This document shows positions 1-5,306 of a stretch of 5,348 bases of DNA, piece after piece. The stretch spans positions 1-5,348 of the forward strand of contig PWQB01000593.1 of assembly GCA_003556955.1 (NCBI GenBank), in the 5' to 3' direction. The notes beneath the pieces are model-generated. The model worked only from the letters and a program-made list of their open reading frames with translations. It searched no databases and was not told the DNA's origin. A program made the translations under genes and the position numbers. The stretch's first letter is position 1, and the number at the start of each line of letters is the position of its first letter. Source of the stretch: Nostocaceae cyanobacterium CSSed10_463m (GTDB lineage: Bacteria > Cyanobacteriota > Cyanobacteriia > Cyanobacteriales > Nostocaceae).

Positions 1-102
1 GGTGTAATAGTCCAACAGCAAGAGCAATTAAATATTTATCCTGCTTACTATCCTTCACTCAAAACTGAGTTAATTAATAACAACTTTTTGCTGGGAGAGT
101 AA
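1..102 (+). CDS. 3' end of an unidentified upstream gene (partial)
   Basis: Frame 1 is open from the first base of the window to a TAA at 100-102, giving 33 residues that end in NNNFLLGE. The start lies outside the window. The main support is position: the stop is two bases before the ATG of the mscS-like gene, and the GGGAG ribosome binding site of that gene lies inside the last codons of this frame. That is typical of translationally coupled genes in one operon. The tail is polar with a few aromatic residues and shows no motif I recognise, so no function is assigned. An open stretch of this length could also occur by chance. Confidence 0.6.
   Translation, partial: GVIVQQQEQLNIYPAYYPSLKTELINNNFLLGE
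93..97 (+). promoter_or_regulatory. Ribosome binding site of the mscS-like gene
   Basis: GGGAG lies seven bases before the ATG at 105, which is near-optimal spacing. It favours that ATG over the adjacent one at 108. It sits within the final codons of the upstream reading frame, suggesting coupled translation. Confidence 0.65.
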
Positions 103-104
103 TC

Positions 105-971
105 ATGATGCTTGTGTCTATATCTACTAGCTTGTTTGCTCAATTATTAGATGATAATGGAATAGCTGACAGACTGCTAACTGAAATTACAGTTAACAAA
201 ATTCTCAAAGCTCTGATTAGCGTTTTTGTCGCCTACGGAATTTCTGTATCAATTCAATCTTTTGTGAATTGGCTATCTGAGCGAGTACCACGGCTGTTCC
301 GACTCACCATTAAACAGTCAGTACCTTTTTGGAAAGGACTGATTTTAATTGTTACTGTAGTTTATCTACTCAACCTATTTTTAAATCTATCTGAGAAAAA
401 TCTCCTCGCACTCACCGGAACGATTGCGGTGGGATTAGGATTTGCATTTAAAGACTATGTAAGTTCTATTATAGCTGGAGTTGTGACTTTATTTGAAGCA
501 CCTTATCGAGTAGGCGATCGCATTACTATTGATGAACATTACGGCGAGGTAATCGGTTACGGTTTACGTGGACTCCAACTGCAAACCCCTGATGATAATA
601 CTGTTACCATTCCCCACAGTAAAACATGGGATAATGCTATCTCTAATGCTAATAGTGGTGAATTAGAAGCCCAAGTTGTTACAGAATTTTATTTAGATCA
701 CAATGTTGATTGTGATCAGGTAATCCGACTTTTATACCAAGCTGCTTACAGTAGTCGATATACTCAGTTAAAATTGCCTGTTGTTGTAGTCATGAAAGAA
801 TTACCTTGGTGTACCCATTTTAAACTCAGGTCTTACCCAATGGATGCTAGGGATGAGTTTATTTATCAAACTGATTTAATGCGACGAGCTAAACAAGCCT
901 TTGCTAAACATGGTATCTTTTATCCCACCTTGAACAAAGCAACTTCTGAAATAATTTCTGAAAATAAATAA
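105..971 (+). CDS. Small-conductance mechanosensitive channel, MscS family
   Basis: This 288-residue inner-membrane protein is predicted to open under membrane tension and release ions and small solutes during osmotic downshock. Three hydrophobic segments are visible at about residues 33-53, 75-95 and 100-130. The third is the pore-lining helix of the family, with the small-residue pattern GTIAVGLGFAFKDYVSSI (105-122). It runs into the signature EAPYRVGDRI (131-140), the start of the MscS beta domain. TVTIPHSK (166-173) is the conserved IPN-like strand, here with His in place of Asn. Residues 190-275 fit the alpha/beta vestibule domain. The length is close to E. coli MscS (286), so this is a minimal member without extra sensor or cyclic-nucleotide domains. 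It is probably co-transcribed with the gene ending at 102. A HIP1 palindrome lies within it. The family is clear; channel activity and physiological role are inferred. Confidence 0.93.
   Translation: MMLVSISTSLFAQLLDDNGIADRLLTEITVNKILKALISVFVAYGISVSIQSFVNWLSERVPRLFRLTIKQSVPFWKGLILIVTVVYLLNLFLNLSEKNLLALTGTIAVGLGFAFKDYVSSIIAGVVTLFEAPYRVGDRITIDEHYGEVIGYGLRGLQLQTPDDNTVTIPHSKTWDNAISNANSGELEAQVVTEFYLDHNVDCDQVIRLLYQAAYSSRYTQLKLPVVVVMKELPWCTHFKLRSYPMDARDEFIYQTDLMRRAKQAFAKHGIFYPTLNKATSEIISENK
514..521. repeat. HIP1 palindrome GCGATCGC (copy 1)
   Basis: An exact octamer palindrome inside the mscS-like gene. GCGATCGC is strongly over-represented in many cyanobacterial chromosomes, so it is useful as a taxonomic signal. 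Confidence 0.9.
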
Positions 972-1078
972 TTAAACCTTGTCTACTTTGAGAACTGTAG
1001 TTTTTAGTCAAGATGGTGAGATTGCTTCCTTACGTCGCAATGACAACAACTCCACTTTTCATGATGGACAAGGTTTAA
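972..1078. repeat. 107-bp MITE-like element with 12-bp terminal inverted repeats
   Basis: TTAAACCTTGTC (972-983) is exactly complementary in reverse to GACAAGGTTTAA (1067-1078). Between them, 1018-1044 reads GAGATTGCTTCC, then TTACGTCGCAATGAC. This matches the general form of a dispersed repeat seen in many bacterial genomes (GTCATTGCGA followed by GAAGCAATCTC, on the other strand). The internal ATTGC (1021-1025) and GCAAT (1037-1041) can form a hairpin. The element begins one base after the mscS stop codon, so in the transcript its ends could form a long stem and act as a 3' end signal. I see no reading frame in it and no obvious target-site duplication. The inverted repeat is directly visible; mobility is inferred. 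Confidence 0.65.
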
Positions 1079-1147
1079 ATACTTAAATAAGTAAGTTGGC
1101 GAGAATAAACCTAACTATAGCGGTATGCACTTGAATGAAGTACATCA

Positions 1148-1173
1148 TAGCCCCCTCCTCGCTTGCGGGGCTA
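1148..1173. repeat. GC-rich hairpin in the left arm of the MITE-like element
   Basis: TAGCCCC (1148-1154) and GGGGCTA (1167-1173) form a perfect 7-bp stem with a 12-base loop. The stem can form on either strand and competes with pairing to the right arm. Confidence 0.6.
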
Positions 1174-1194
1174 CGGTTTACACACAAATGATCT

Positions 1195-1270
1195 GATCCC
1201 CCTAAATCCCCCTTAAAAAGGGGGACTTTAAGAAATTTTCCCCCCTTCTCAAGGGGGGCTAGGGGGGATC
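1195..1270. repeat. GATCCCCC-type cyanobacterial palindromic repeat with two tight hairpins
   Basis: The unit starts GATCCCCCTAAATCCCCCTT (1195-1214) and ends AAGGGGGGCTAGGGGGGATC (1251-1270), an imperfect inverted repeat. Each half also folds alone. CCCCCTT-AAA-AAGGGGG (1208-1224) has a 7-bp stem and 3-base loop; CCCCCCTT-CTC-AAGGGGGG (1240-1258) has an 8-bp stem and 3-base loop. Repeats with this GATCCCCCTAAATCCCCC form are, as I recall, frequent in filamentous cyanobacteria. The hairpins could stop or stabilise transcripts from either flanking gene. Neither is followed by a T-tract on the plus strand, so they are not classical terminators. Confidence 0.8.
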
Positions 1271-1321
1271 AAAACGTGATAAGGCAACTTGATAAGACTT
1301 GTGTGTACACGATAGGCTTGC

Positions 1322-1343
1322 GGGGAGGGGGTTGGGGGTGGGG
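1322..1343 (+). other. G-quadruplex-forming motif
   Basis: Four runs of at least four G are separated by loops of one or two bases: GGGG-A-GGGGG-TT-GGGGG-T-GGGG. This satisfies a strict quadruplex rule with very short loops. It forms the inner right arm of the MITE-like element. The left arm has only a shortened C-rich equivalent, so the two arms differ here. Any function in DNA or RNA is unknown. Confidence 0.7.
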
Positions 1344-1435
1344 TTCTTGTATCTCACTTAACTGATAACCGCTATATGTGAAGAAATGTAAAAATATTGT
1401 AACTGAGCTAGTAATAATTGCTCATAGCCCTTAAT

Positions 1436-1453
1436 TCAGGACTGAAGTCCTGA
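1436..1453. repeat. Short stem-loop of a dispersed-repeat type
   Basis: TCAGGAC (1436-1442) and GTCCTGA (1447-1453) make a perfect 7-bp stem closed by a TGAA loop. The wording AGGACT-GAAGTCCTGACTAC resembles a palindromic repeat I recall as common in cyanobacterial intergenic DNA. It sits inside the outer inverted repeat. Confidence 0.65.
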
Positions 1454-1523
1454 CTACAAACCTTTAATTATTGGCGACGACTTACTTAATATTTATTTTC
1501 ATGTATATTTCCACCAAAACATA

Positions 1524-1562
1524 CTGTAAATTGCCGCACAACATATACGAAGCAATTTACAG
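1524..1562. repeat. Perfect 11-bp inverted repeat with 17-base loop
   Basis: CTGTAAATTGC (1524-1534) and GCAATTTACAG (1552-1562) are exactly complementary. On the minus strand this lies 110-148 bases beyond the stop of the gene at 1672-1974, so it could mark the end of that transcript. There is no clear T-run, so the terminator role is only a possibility. It could equally be the remnant of a small repeat. Confidence 0.6.
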
Positions 1563-1574
1563 CAAATAATATTA

Positions 1575-1621
1575 TGTCCGCCTAATTAGTTATCATCTGT
1601 GCATCTGTGAAAAACCGGACA
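1575..1621. repeat. Short inverted repeat enclosing a tandem octamer
   Basis: TGTCCG (1575-1580) pairs with CGGACA (1616-1621). Between them, CATCTGTG occurs twice without a gap (1594-1601 and 1602-1609). It lies about 50 bases beyond the stop of the minus-strand gene. It may be part of a dispersed repeat; no function is visible. Confidence 0.4.
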
Positions 1622-1671
1622 CGATATAATTTACTTCCCGGCGGTAATAGTCAGGTTAAAGCACCTTGCTA

Positions 1672-1974
1672 TTATCTATTCATTGGTACTTTGGTACTCC
1701 AAACTTGTTCAAATTCATCTTTGGTAATGGCAAATTCTTGAATATCTTCTTCACCTAAAGGTTTATCACATAACATTCCATGATTATCTGCAAAATGGCT
1801 CCCATCGTAAAATAATACGTTGCCATTTTCATAAACTTCTATTTGTCTCACAGCACATAAATCATAGCCAACTTCCATAAAATAGGTGCTTGTACCCCAA
1901 GTATCATACTCACCACCCAGCGATTCATCCCAAAACCATTTACAATACTTCTTGAACTGTGTTGATAAAGTCAT
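1672..1974 (-). CDS. Uncharacterised 100-residue protein, DUF6881-like
   Basis: A frame is open from 2106, but the start chosen is the internal ATG at 1972-1974. AGGAG lies ten bases before it, and the 44 residues upstream of it look like read-through of non-coding DNA (Cys-rich, no family character). The resulting protein is acidic, aromatic-rich, and lacks a signal peptide or membrane segment, so it is probably cytoplasmic. The central strand pair VRQIEVYENGNVLFYD (residues 42-57) and the ending ITKDEFEQVW (83-92) resemble, from memory, the EVRKVEVFRDG and EISKEEFExVW patterns of DUF6881 proteins, small cyanobacterial and other bacterial proteins of unknown role. That match is tentative. 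No catalytic motif is seen. It stands alone, convergent with the mscS-like gene and 291 bases downstream of the kinase gene. Confidence 0.8.
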   Translation of the reverse strand: MTLSTQFKKYCKWFWDESLGGEYDTWGTSTYFMEVGYDLCAVRQIEVYENGNVLFYDGSHFADNHGMLCDKPLGEEDIQEFAITKDEFEQVWSTKVPMNR

Positions 1975-1984
1975 AATTTCCGTA

Positions 1985-1989
1985 CTCCT
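1985..1989 (-). promoter_or_regulatory. Ribosome binding site deciding the start at 1974
   Basis: The minus strand reads AGGAG here, ten bases before the ATG at 1974. It is the only good Shine-Dalgarno match near a start codon in this frame, and it is the main reason for rejecting the longer reading from 2106. Confidence 0.6.
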
Positions 1990-2048
1990 ATAAAATTTTG
2001 CTACCTTCAAGCTACTCTTAGAGAATGTGCTTTGCGTATGTCTACATA

Positions 2049-2077
2049 AAAGTACATGAGAAATTTCAGTACAGCAA
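2049..2077 (-). promoter_or_regulatory. Possible sigma-70-type promoter for the 100-residue protein gene
   Basis: On the minus strand TTGCTG (2072-2077) is followed after exactly 17 bases by TACTTT (2049-2054), about 75 bases before the start at 1974. Both hexamers are imperfect and such matches arise by chance in AT-rich DNA. Confidence 0.25.
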
Positions 2078-2265
2078 AACGCTCTTCCAAGGTAACGCAC
2101 TATCAAAACTAGATGTCATCAATATTAGTTTCACGTCATAACTGTGGAAGACATCTGCAAGAGCAAGCATTAACAGCAGCAATCTAATTTTACCTTATTT
2201 TCTCCACTTGTGGGCATAGACATCTGTAAGTAGCACTAAATAAATTCAACTATGTATTTTGCAAC

Positions 2266-4146
2266 CTATAATTGTTGTAATTCAGTTTTTGGTAATTGCT
2301 TTGAGCATCTATTTGAGGCTTTAATCGGCAAAAAAATGATAAATTCAGCCCCTTTGGCAATTTCTGAGATTACTTCTATTTTCCCCTGGTGTTTATTGAT
2401 GATTTGATAACAAATACTTAAACCCAAGCCAGTACCCTTACCTACTGGTTTAGTTGTAAAAAAAGGATTAAATAACTTATTTTTAATTTCCGGGGTAATT
2501 CCTGAACCGTTATCTTTGATTCCTACTCGAATATAACTATCATCTAACTTGACTGTATCTATAGTAATCTGCTTATTTGAGTTATTTTTTTGTTCTATTA
2601 GTACATCTATAGCATTACTAATAATATTCATAAATGCTTGATTTAATTGAGCCGGATAACACTCAATCAAGGGCAGTTTCCCATAATTTTTAACTATTGC
2701 TATTTCCTGATTAATTCTGTGATTAAGAATTAATAGGGTATTATCAATTCCTTCATGAATATTTACTTCCTTCATATCTGATTCATCGAGGCGAGAAAAA
2801 TTCCGCAAAGATAAAACAATTTCCCGAATACGTTGAGCGCCCATTTTCATAGAACTAAGTAGGCTGGATAAATCTTTAGCGATAAAGTTTAAATCCATCT
2901 CTTCAATTTTTTCGCAAATTATCCAACTTGGTTCTGGGTACTCTTGCTGATATAATTTGATTAAAATTAGTAAATCTTGCAAATAGTCATTGGCATATTT
3001 AATATTACCATAAATAAAATTAACAGGGTTATTTACTTCATGAGCAATACCTGCTACCATCTCTCCTAAAGAAGACATCTTTTCTGTTTGAATTAATTGC
3101 CCTTGAGTTTCTTTCAAATCTTGGAGAATTTTTTGTAGTTCCTGAGTTCGTCTTTCTACCCGTTGCTCTAAAGTTTGGCGGGATAGTTCTAGTTCTTGAG
3201 TGCGTTCTTCCACCCGTTGCTCTAAGTTTTGCCGTGCTATTTCTAACTCTTTTGTATAACTTTCCACCCATTCAACTAATTGATTTAAAGAAGTTGCTAG
3301 AGTCCCAACTTCGTCTTGACTATTAACATTTGCTCTGAGTTTAAAGTTGGATTCTTGAGTAATTCTTCTAGCAACATTAGTGACGACCCGTAAAGGATGA
3401 GCAATTAACTTACTAGTATACATTGCTAGTGCTGCGGCGATTCCAATCGAAAGCAACATACTAGCTACAATCACTTTAACTCGCAATTGTTGAGATTTTT
3501 CAAAGCGTGTATGTGCTTGTTGTTTATGAATATCGGCACGACCTATAACCAAAATCAATTTATCTGAAAGTTGATCAAATTTTAGATTAATATCAACTTG
3601 CTGTTCTTTCTTTAATAAAATTATTAAATCTGTACTATGAGGCTGGATATTTTTTCCAACTTCTTGCCAAAAGTCTTTAATTAGTTGACTATATGATTTT
3701 GTCGTTAAGTAGTAATCATTGATTAAAGCATTAAATTCTGTTTGGTCTATGACTAAATTGCGGGGATGAATATCAATGAATTTTTTAATTTCAGCTAAGT
3801 CTTTATAAACAAGAATTAATTGCTTATTAAAATGATTTTTTTCATATTCAAACCAAATAGAATTTTCTAAAACATTCGCTAAACGTTGGGGATGTAATCT
3901 GACTCTAGTTACTGAATTTTCTAAATCTTTTAACAACGATTGTTGTTGATAAGATAAATTCAATTGCTTATAGGCATATATTTCATTGTGATATGCAAGT
4001 AACAAACCACTGGTTGTCCCGATGAAAGAAATACCAATTGCTACAGTATAGCCATAACAAATTTTTTTGGCGATACTCCAGCGATTACTCAGGTGATTTA
4101 GCCAAAATAAATTTCTTTTAAATTTATTTTTATATTTTCTAAACAT
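2266..4146 (-). CDS. Membrane sensor histidine kinase (HAMP, HisKA, HATPase_c)
   Basis: This 626-residue kinase should autophosphorylate a His and pass the phosphate to a response regulator that is not in the window. The order is: cytoplasmic basic N terminus; membrane helix about 31-52; largely helical extracytoplasmic domain about 53-222 with no recognised fold; second membrane helix about 223-248; HAMP about 249-300; coiled coil 300-355 with an internal 18-residue repeat; dimerisation/phosphoacceptor helix with H369 in GIAHEVNNP (366-374); then the ATPase domain. Its N box is NQAFMNIISNAID (502-514), G1 is DNGSGI (545-550), the F box is NPFFTTK (560-566), and G2 is GKGTGLGLS (569-577). All catalytic motifs are intact. 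There is no fused receiver or PAS domain. The start is 19 bases after the phnD-like stop, without a clear ribosome site, so translation may depend on the upstream gene. The pairing suggests the lipoprotein is its ligand-binding partner; that is inference. Confidence 0.93.
   Translation of the reverse strand: MFRKYKNKFKRNLFWLNHLSNRWSIAKKICYGYTVAIGISFIGTTSGLLLAYHNEIYAYKQLNLSYQQQSLLKDLENSVTRVRLHPQRLANVLENSIWFEYEKNHFNKQLILVYKDLAEIKKFIDIHPRNLVIDQTEFNALINDYYLTTKSYSQLIKDFWQEVGKNIQPHSTDLIILLKKEQQVDINLKFDQLSDKLILVIGRADIHKQQAHTRFEKSQQLRVKVIVASMLLSIGIAAALAMYTSKLIAHPLRVVTNVARRITQESNFKLRANVNSQDEVGTLATSLNQLVEWVESYTKELEIARQNLEQRVEERTQELELSRQTLEQRVERRTQELQKILQDLKETQGQLIQTEKMSSLGEMVAGIAHEVNNPVNFIYGNIKYANDYLQDLLILIKLYQQEYPEPSWIICEKIEEMDLNFIAKDLSSLLSSMKMGAQRIREIVLSLRNFSRLDESDMKEVNIHEGIDNTLLILNHRINQEIAIVKNYGKLPLIECYPAQLNQAFMNIISNAIDVLIEQKNNSNKQITIDTVKLDDSYIRVGIKDNGSGITPEIKNKLFNPFFTTKPVGKGTGLGLSICYQIINKHQGKIEVISEIAKGAEFIIFLPIKASNRCSKQLPKTELQQL
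3137..3234 (-). repeat. 54-bp-period tandem duplication in the kinase coiled coil
   Basis: Bases 3137-3180 and 3191-3234 match at 36 of 44 positions. They encode RQNLEQRVEERTQELELS and RQTLEQRVERRTQELQKI (kinase residues 305-322 and 323-340, 13 of 18 identical). The unit equals five helical turns, or a heptad plus a hendecad, so its gain or loss would keep the helix phase between HAMP and the phosphoacceptor helix. Confidence 0.8.
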
Positions 4147-4165
4147 TAATTTATGTTTAACTAGA

Positions 4166-5056
4166 TTAGAGAAAATGCCCCTGCCCTATTTTTTGATAAA
4201 CTTCACGAATGATGTTGTAGTCAGCGTCATTAGCTGGAGCAAATTTTGAGCCTTTATAAGGTTGATTCACTGTGCTTTCTAGCAGACTATCCAGTAGTTT
4301 TTCACGGTTTTCTAGCATACGCGATCGCACATTTTCTATCAAGCTAGGTGCTAACTGGTTATTCATGACAAACACATCACTAGGAAGCAATTCTCCTTTA
4401 GCGATCACAGCAAAATATTTCTCAGATAAACCTTCAGACTCTAGGAGTATTTTGTATCTATCAGATGCAATTGTCCAAGCATCTACTTCCCCTTTTTTTA
4501 AAGCTTGTATTCCCTGATTACCTAACATGACAATTTTGACATCAGTATTTGGATCTAAACCAGCATCCATCAACATTTTTGTTGGCGCTAAATGTCCAGA
4601 AGTCGAACCAACTTTTCGCATAGCGATTGTTTTACCTTTGAGTTCCACTAATGATTTGATTTTGCTATCCGCACGGACAAGAATTATGGGATAATAATTC
4701 AGGCGTTGAATAGCAATAATCGGAATAGCCGCAGCGCGGGATTTTAAAACTACATATTCTGATGGGCCAGCTAAAACAATATCTACCTGACCTAATTGCA
4801 ATGCTGGTGCTGCTGCTGTGCGATTTTCAACGGGAAAAAATTCAATGGGTATGCCTAATACTTGTTCTAATGTATTGCGAAATGCTCCATAATCTCGCTG
4901 CAAGTTTTCAATTCCTGTGGCATCTGCAACGGCAAATTTGAGATGATCAGATGTGGAATTGCCTGAATTATAGGAACTGCTTTCTATAGGGCTAACTCCG
5001 GCTGCACAACCGCCCAACAACAAGAAAAAATTACAAAGTAATTTACGCCTTTTCAT
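4166..5056 (-). CDS. PhnD-type phosphate/phosphonate-family substrate-binding lipoprotein
   Basis: This 296-residue protein has a basic N terminus, a short hydrophobic stretch and a lipobox LGGC ending at C17, so it should be exported and lipid-anchored. A low-complexity Ser/Asn linker (26-36) precedes the binding domain, which opens with LKFAVADATG (39-48). Family landmarks follow: GQVDIVLAGPSEYVVL (89-104) for lobe one, the hinge and AMRKVGSTSGHLAPTKML (145-162), where the STSG loop corresponds to the phosphonate-oxygen-binding loop of PhnD proteins, and KKGEVDAWT (187-195). Length fits the family. It is 19 bases upstream of the kinase gene in the same direction, and no transporter permease or ATPase gene is adjacent within the window. 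It may therefore serve signalling instead of, or besides, uptake. The ligand could be phosphonate, phosphite or another oxyanion; the sequence alone does not decide. The start has only weak Shine-Dalgarno support. A HIP1 site lies inside. Confidence 0.9.
   Translation of the reverse strand: MKRRKLLCNFFLLLGGCAAGVSPIESSSYNSGNSTSDHLKFAVADATGIENLQRDYGAFRNTLEQVLGIPIEFFPVENRTAAAPALQLGQVDIVLAGPSEYVVLKSRAAAIPIIAIQRLNYYPIILVRADSKIKSLVELKGKTIAMRKVGSTSGHLAPTKMLMDAGLDPNTDVKIVMLGNQGIQALKKGEVDAWTIASDRYKILLESEGLSEKYFAVIAKGELLPSDVFVMNNQLAPSLIENVRSRMLENREKLLDSLLESTVNQPYKGSKFAPANDADYNIIREVYQKIGQGHFL
4321..4328. repeat. HIP1 palindrome GCGATCGC (copy 2)
   Basis: A second exact octamer, inside the PhnD-like gene. 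With the copy in the mscS-like gene it supports a cyanobacterial origin for both sides of the window. Confidence 0.9.
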
Positions 5057-5094
5057 AAATTTTAGTAATTTTAATATTTGTGCATGGGGAGAAG

Positions 5095-5141
5095 TTTTGA
5101 TTAAAATTTTCTATACAATATTGTTTTTGATTAAAATTTTC
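5095..5141 (-). promoter_or_regulatory. Twin 17-bp direct repeats flanking a palindrome, upstream of the phnD-like gene
   Basis: TTTTGATTAAAATTTTC occurs exactly at 5095-5111 and 5125-5141, a 30-bp period close to three helical turns. The 13-base gap contains the perfect palindrome ACAATATTGT (5115-5124). The block lies 39-85 bases before the start codon, where operators or core promoter elements would be expected. It could be a pair of regulator sites or a simple duplication in AT-rich DNA. No known cyanobacterial operator matches that I can recall. Confidence 0.5.
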
Positions 5142-5206
5142 CACTGTAAAAATACTTATTTAAGAATATTTTGCCAATTTATTTATTCTCCAAAAAGAAA
5201 TTAATA

Positions 5207-5225
5207 AGGTTAAGAAAAGGTTATT
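5207..5225 (-). promoter_or_regulatory. Candidate PHO box (SphR/PhoB-type site)
   Basis: The minus strand reads AATAACCT-TTT-CTTAACCT: two 8-base half-sites with an 11-bp period, the second identical to the CTTAACCT half-site I recall for cyanobacterial Pho boxes. The first matches it at six of eight positions. It lies about 150 bases upstream of the phnD-like start, in the right orientation. A third half-site is not convincing on either side, and the -10 box is unclear (TATTAAT follows directly). Confidence 0.5.
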
Positions 5226-5306
5226 AAATAATGCCCCTTATAAAGTAATTATAAACAATAAAATACCCAAAATTTGAGATAATTTAGGGCATTCATGATT
5301 ATTTTT

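Larger units (their letters stand above)
1116..1376. mobile_element. 261-bp non-coding MITE-like element with long imperfect inverted arms
   Basis: The ends are exact 9-bp inverted repeats: TATAGCGGT (1116-1124) and ACCGCTATA (1368-1376). The arms stay related inward. CACTTGAATGA on the left corresponds to CAGTTAAGTGAGA read from the right; the C-rich block at 1150-1157 corresponds to the G-rich block at 1322-1343; TACACACAA (1180-1188) corresponds to TTGTGTGTA near 1299-1307. The core is the palindrome at 1195-1270. No transposase or usable reading frame is present, so any movement would need enzymes supplied elsewhere. The TA at both edges could be a target duplication or part of the repeat. 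It lies between two convergent genes, a place that tolerates insertions. The structure is visible; calling it mobile is inference. Confidence 0.6.
1089..1487. repeat. Outer inverted repeat enclosing a nested repeat cluster
   Basis: AAGTAAGT (1089-1096) is matched by ACTTACTT (1480-1487). Similarity continues inward with gaps: TTGGCGAGAATAA on the left against CGTCGCCAATAAT read from the other strand on the right. The interval holds the 1116-1376 element and the stem-loop at 1436-1453. One reading is an older repeat split by later insertions. The 8-bp core is short, so this outer layer is less certain than the inner ones. Confidence 0.4.
1975..2265. other. Gene-free spacer between the kinase gene and the 100-residue protein gene
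   Basis: The spacer holds the leader of the 1672-1974 gene and the region downstream of the kinase stop. A 13-mer occurs twice with one difference: AGACATCTGCAAG (2149-2161) and AGACATCTGTAAG (2218-2230). An inverted partner, AGATGTC, lies at 2111-2117. I find no rho-independent terminator after the kinase gene, so read-through into the small gene cannot be excluded. Confidence 0.5.

Noticed and set aside
1089..1621. CRISPR array
   Set aside because: The repeats are inverted and of different families; there is no regularly spaced direct repeat with unique spacers.
972..1671. Protein gene or tRNA in the long convergent spacer
   Set aside because: No sizeable frame with a ribosome site and no cloverleaf seen; the stretch is explained by palindromic repeats.
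1975..2106. 44-residue N-terminal extension of the small minus-strand protein
   Set aside because: The ATG at 2104-2106 lacks a good ribosome site, the extension is Cys-rich without family character, and a clear AGGAG precedes the internal ATG at 1974.
3038..3271. 77-codon open frame on the minus strand
   Set aside because: It lies wholly inside the kinase gene in another frame, and its Arg/Thr-rich repetitive translation reflects the duplicated coiled-coil DNA.
4272..4517. 81-codon open frame on the plus strand
   Set aside because: It is antisense to the well-supported PhnD-like gene and gives a Ser-rich translation without a recognisable motif.
5230..5293. AATGCCC (5230-5236) with GGGCATT (5287-5293) as a terminator for the gene entering from the right
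   Set aside because: The stem is only seven pairs with a 50-base loop and has no T-tract at the proper place on the minus strand; it also abuts the PHO-box candidate.
5057..5306. NtcA site (GTA-N8-TAC) in the leader of the phnD-like gene
   Set aside because: No match with the required spacing; GTAAAAATAC near 5146 has only a four-base spacer.
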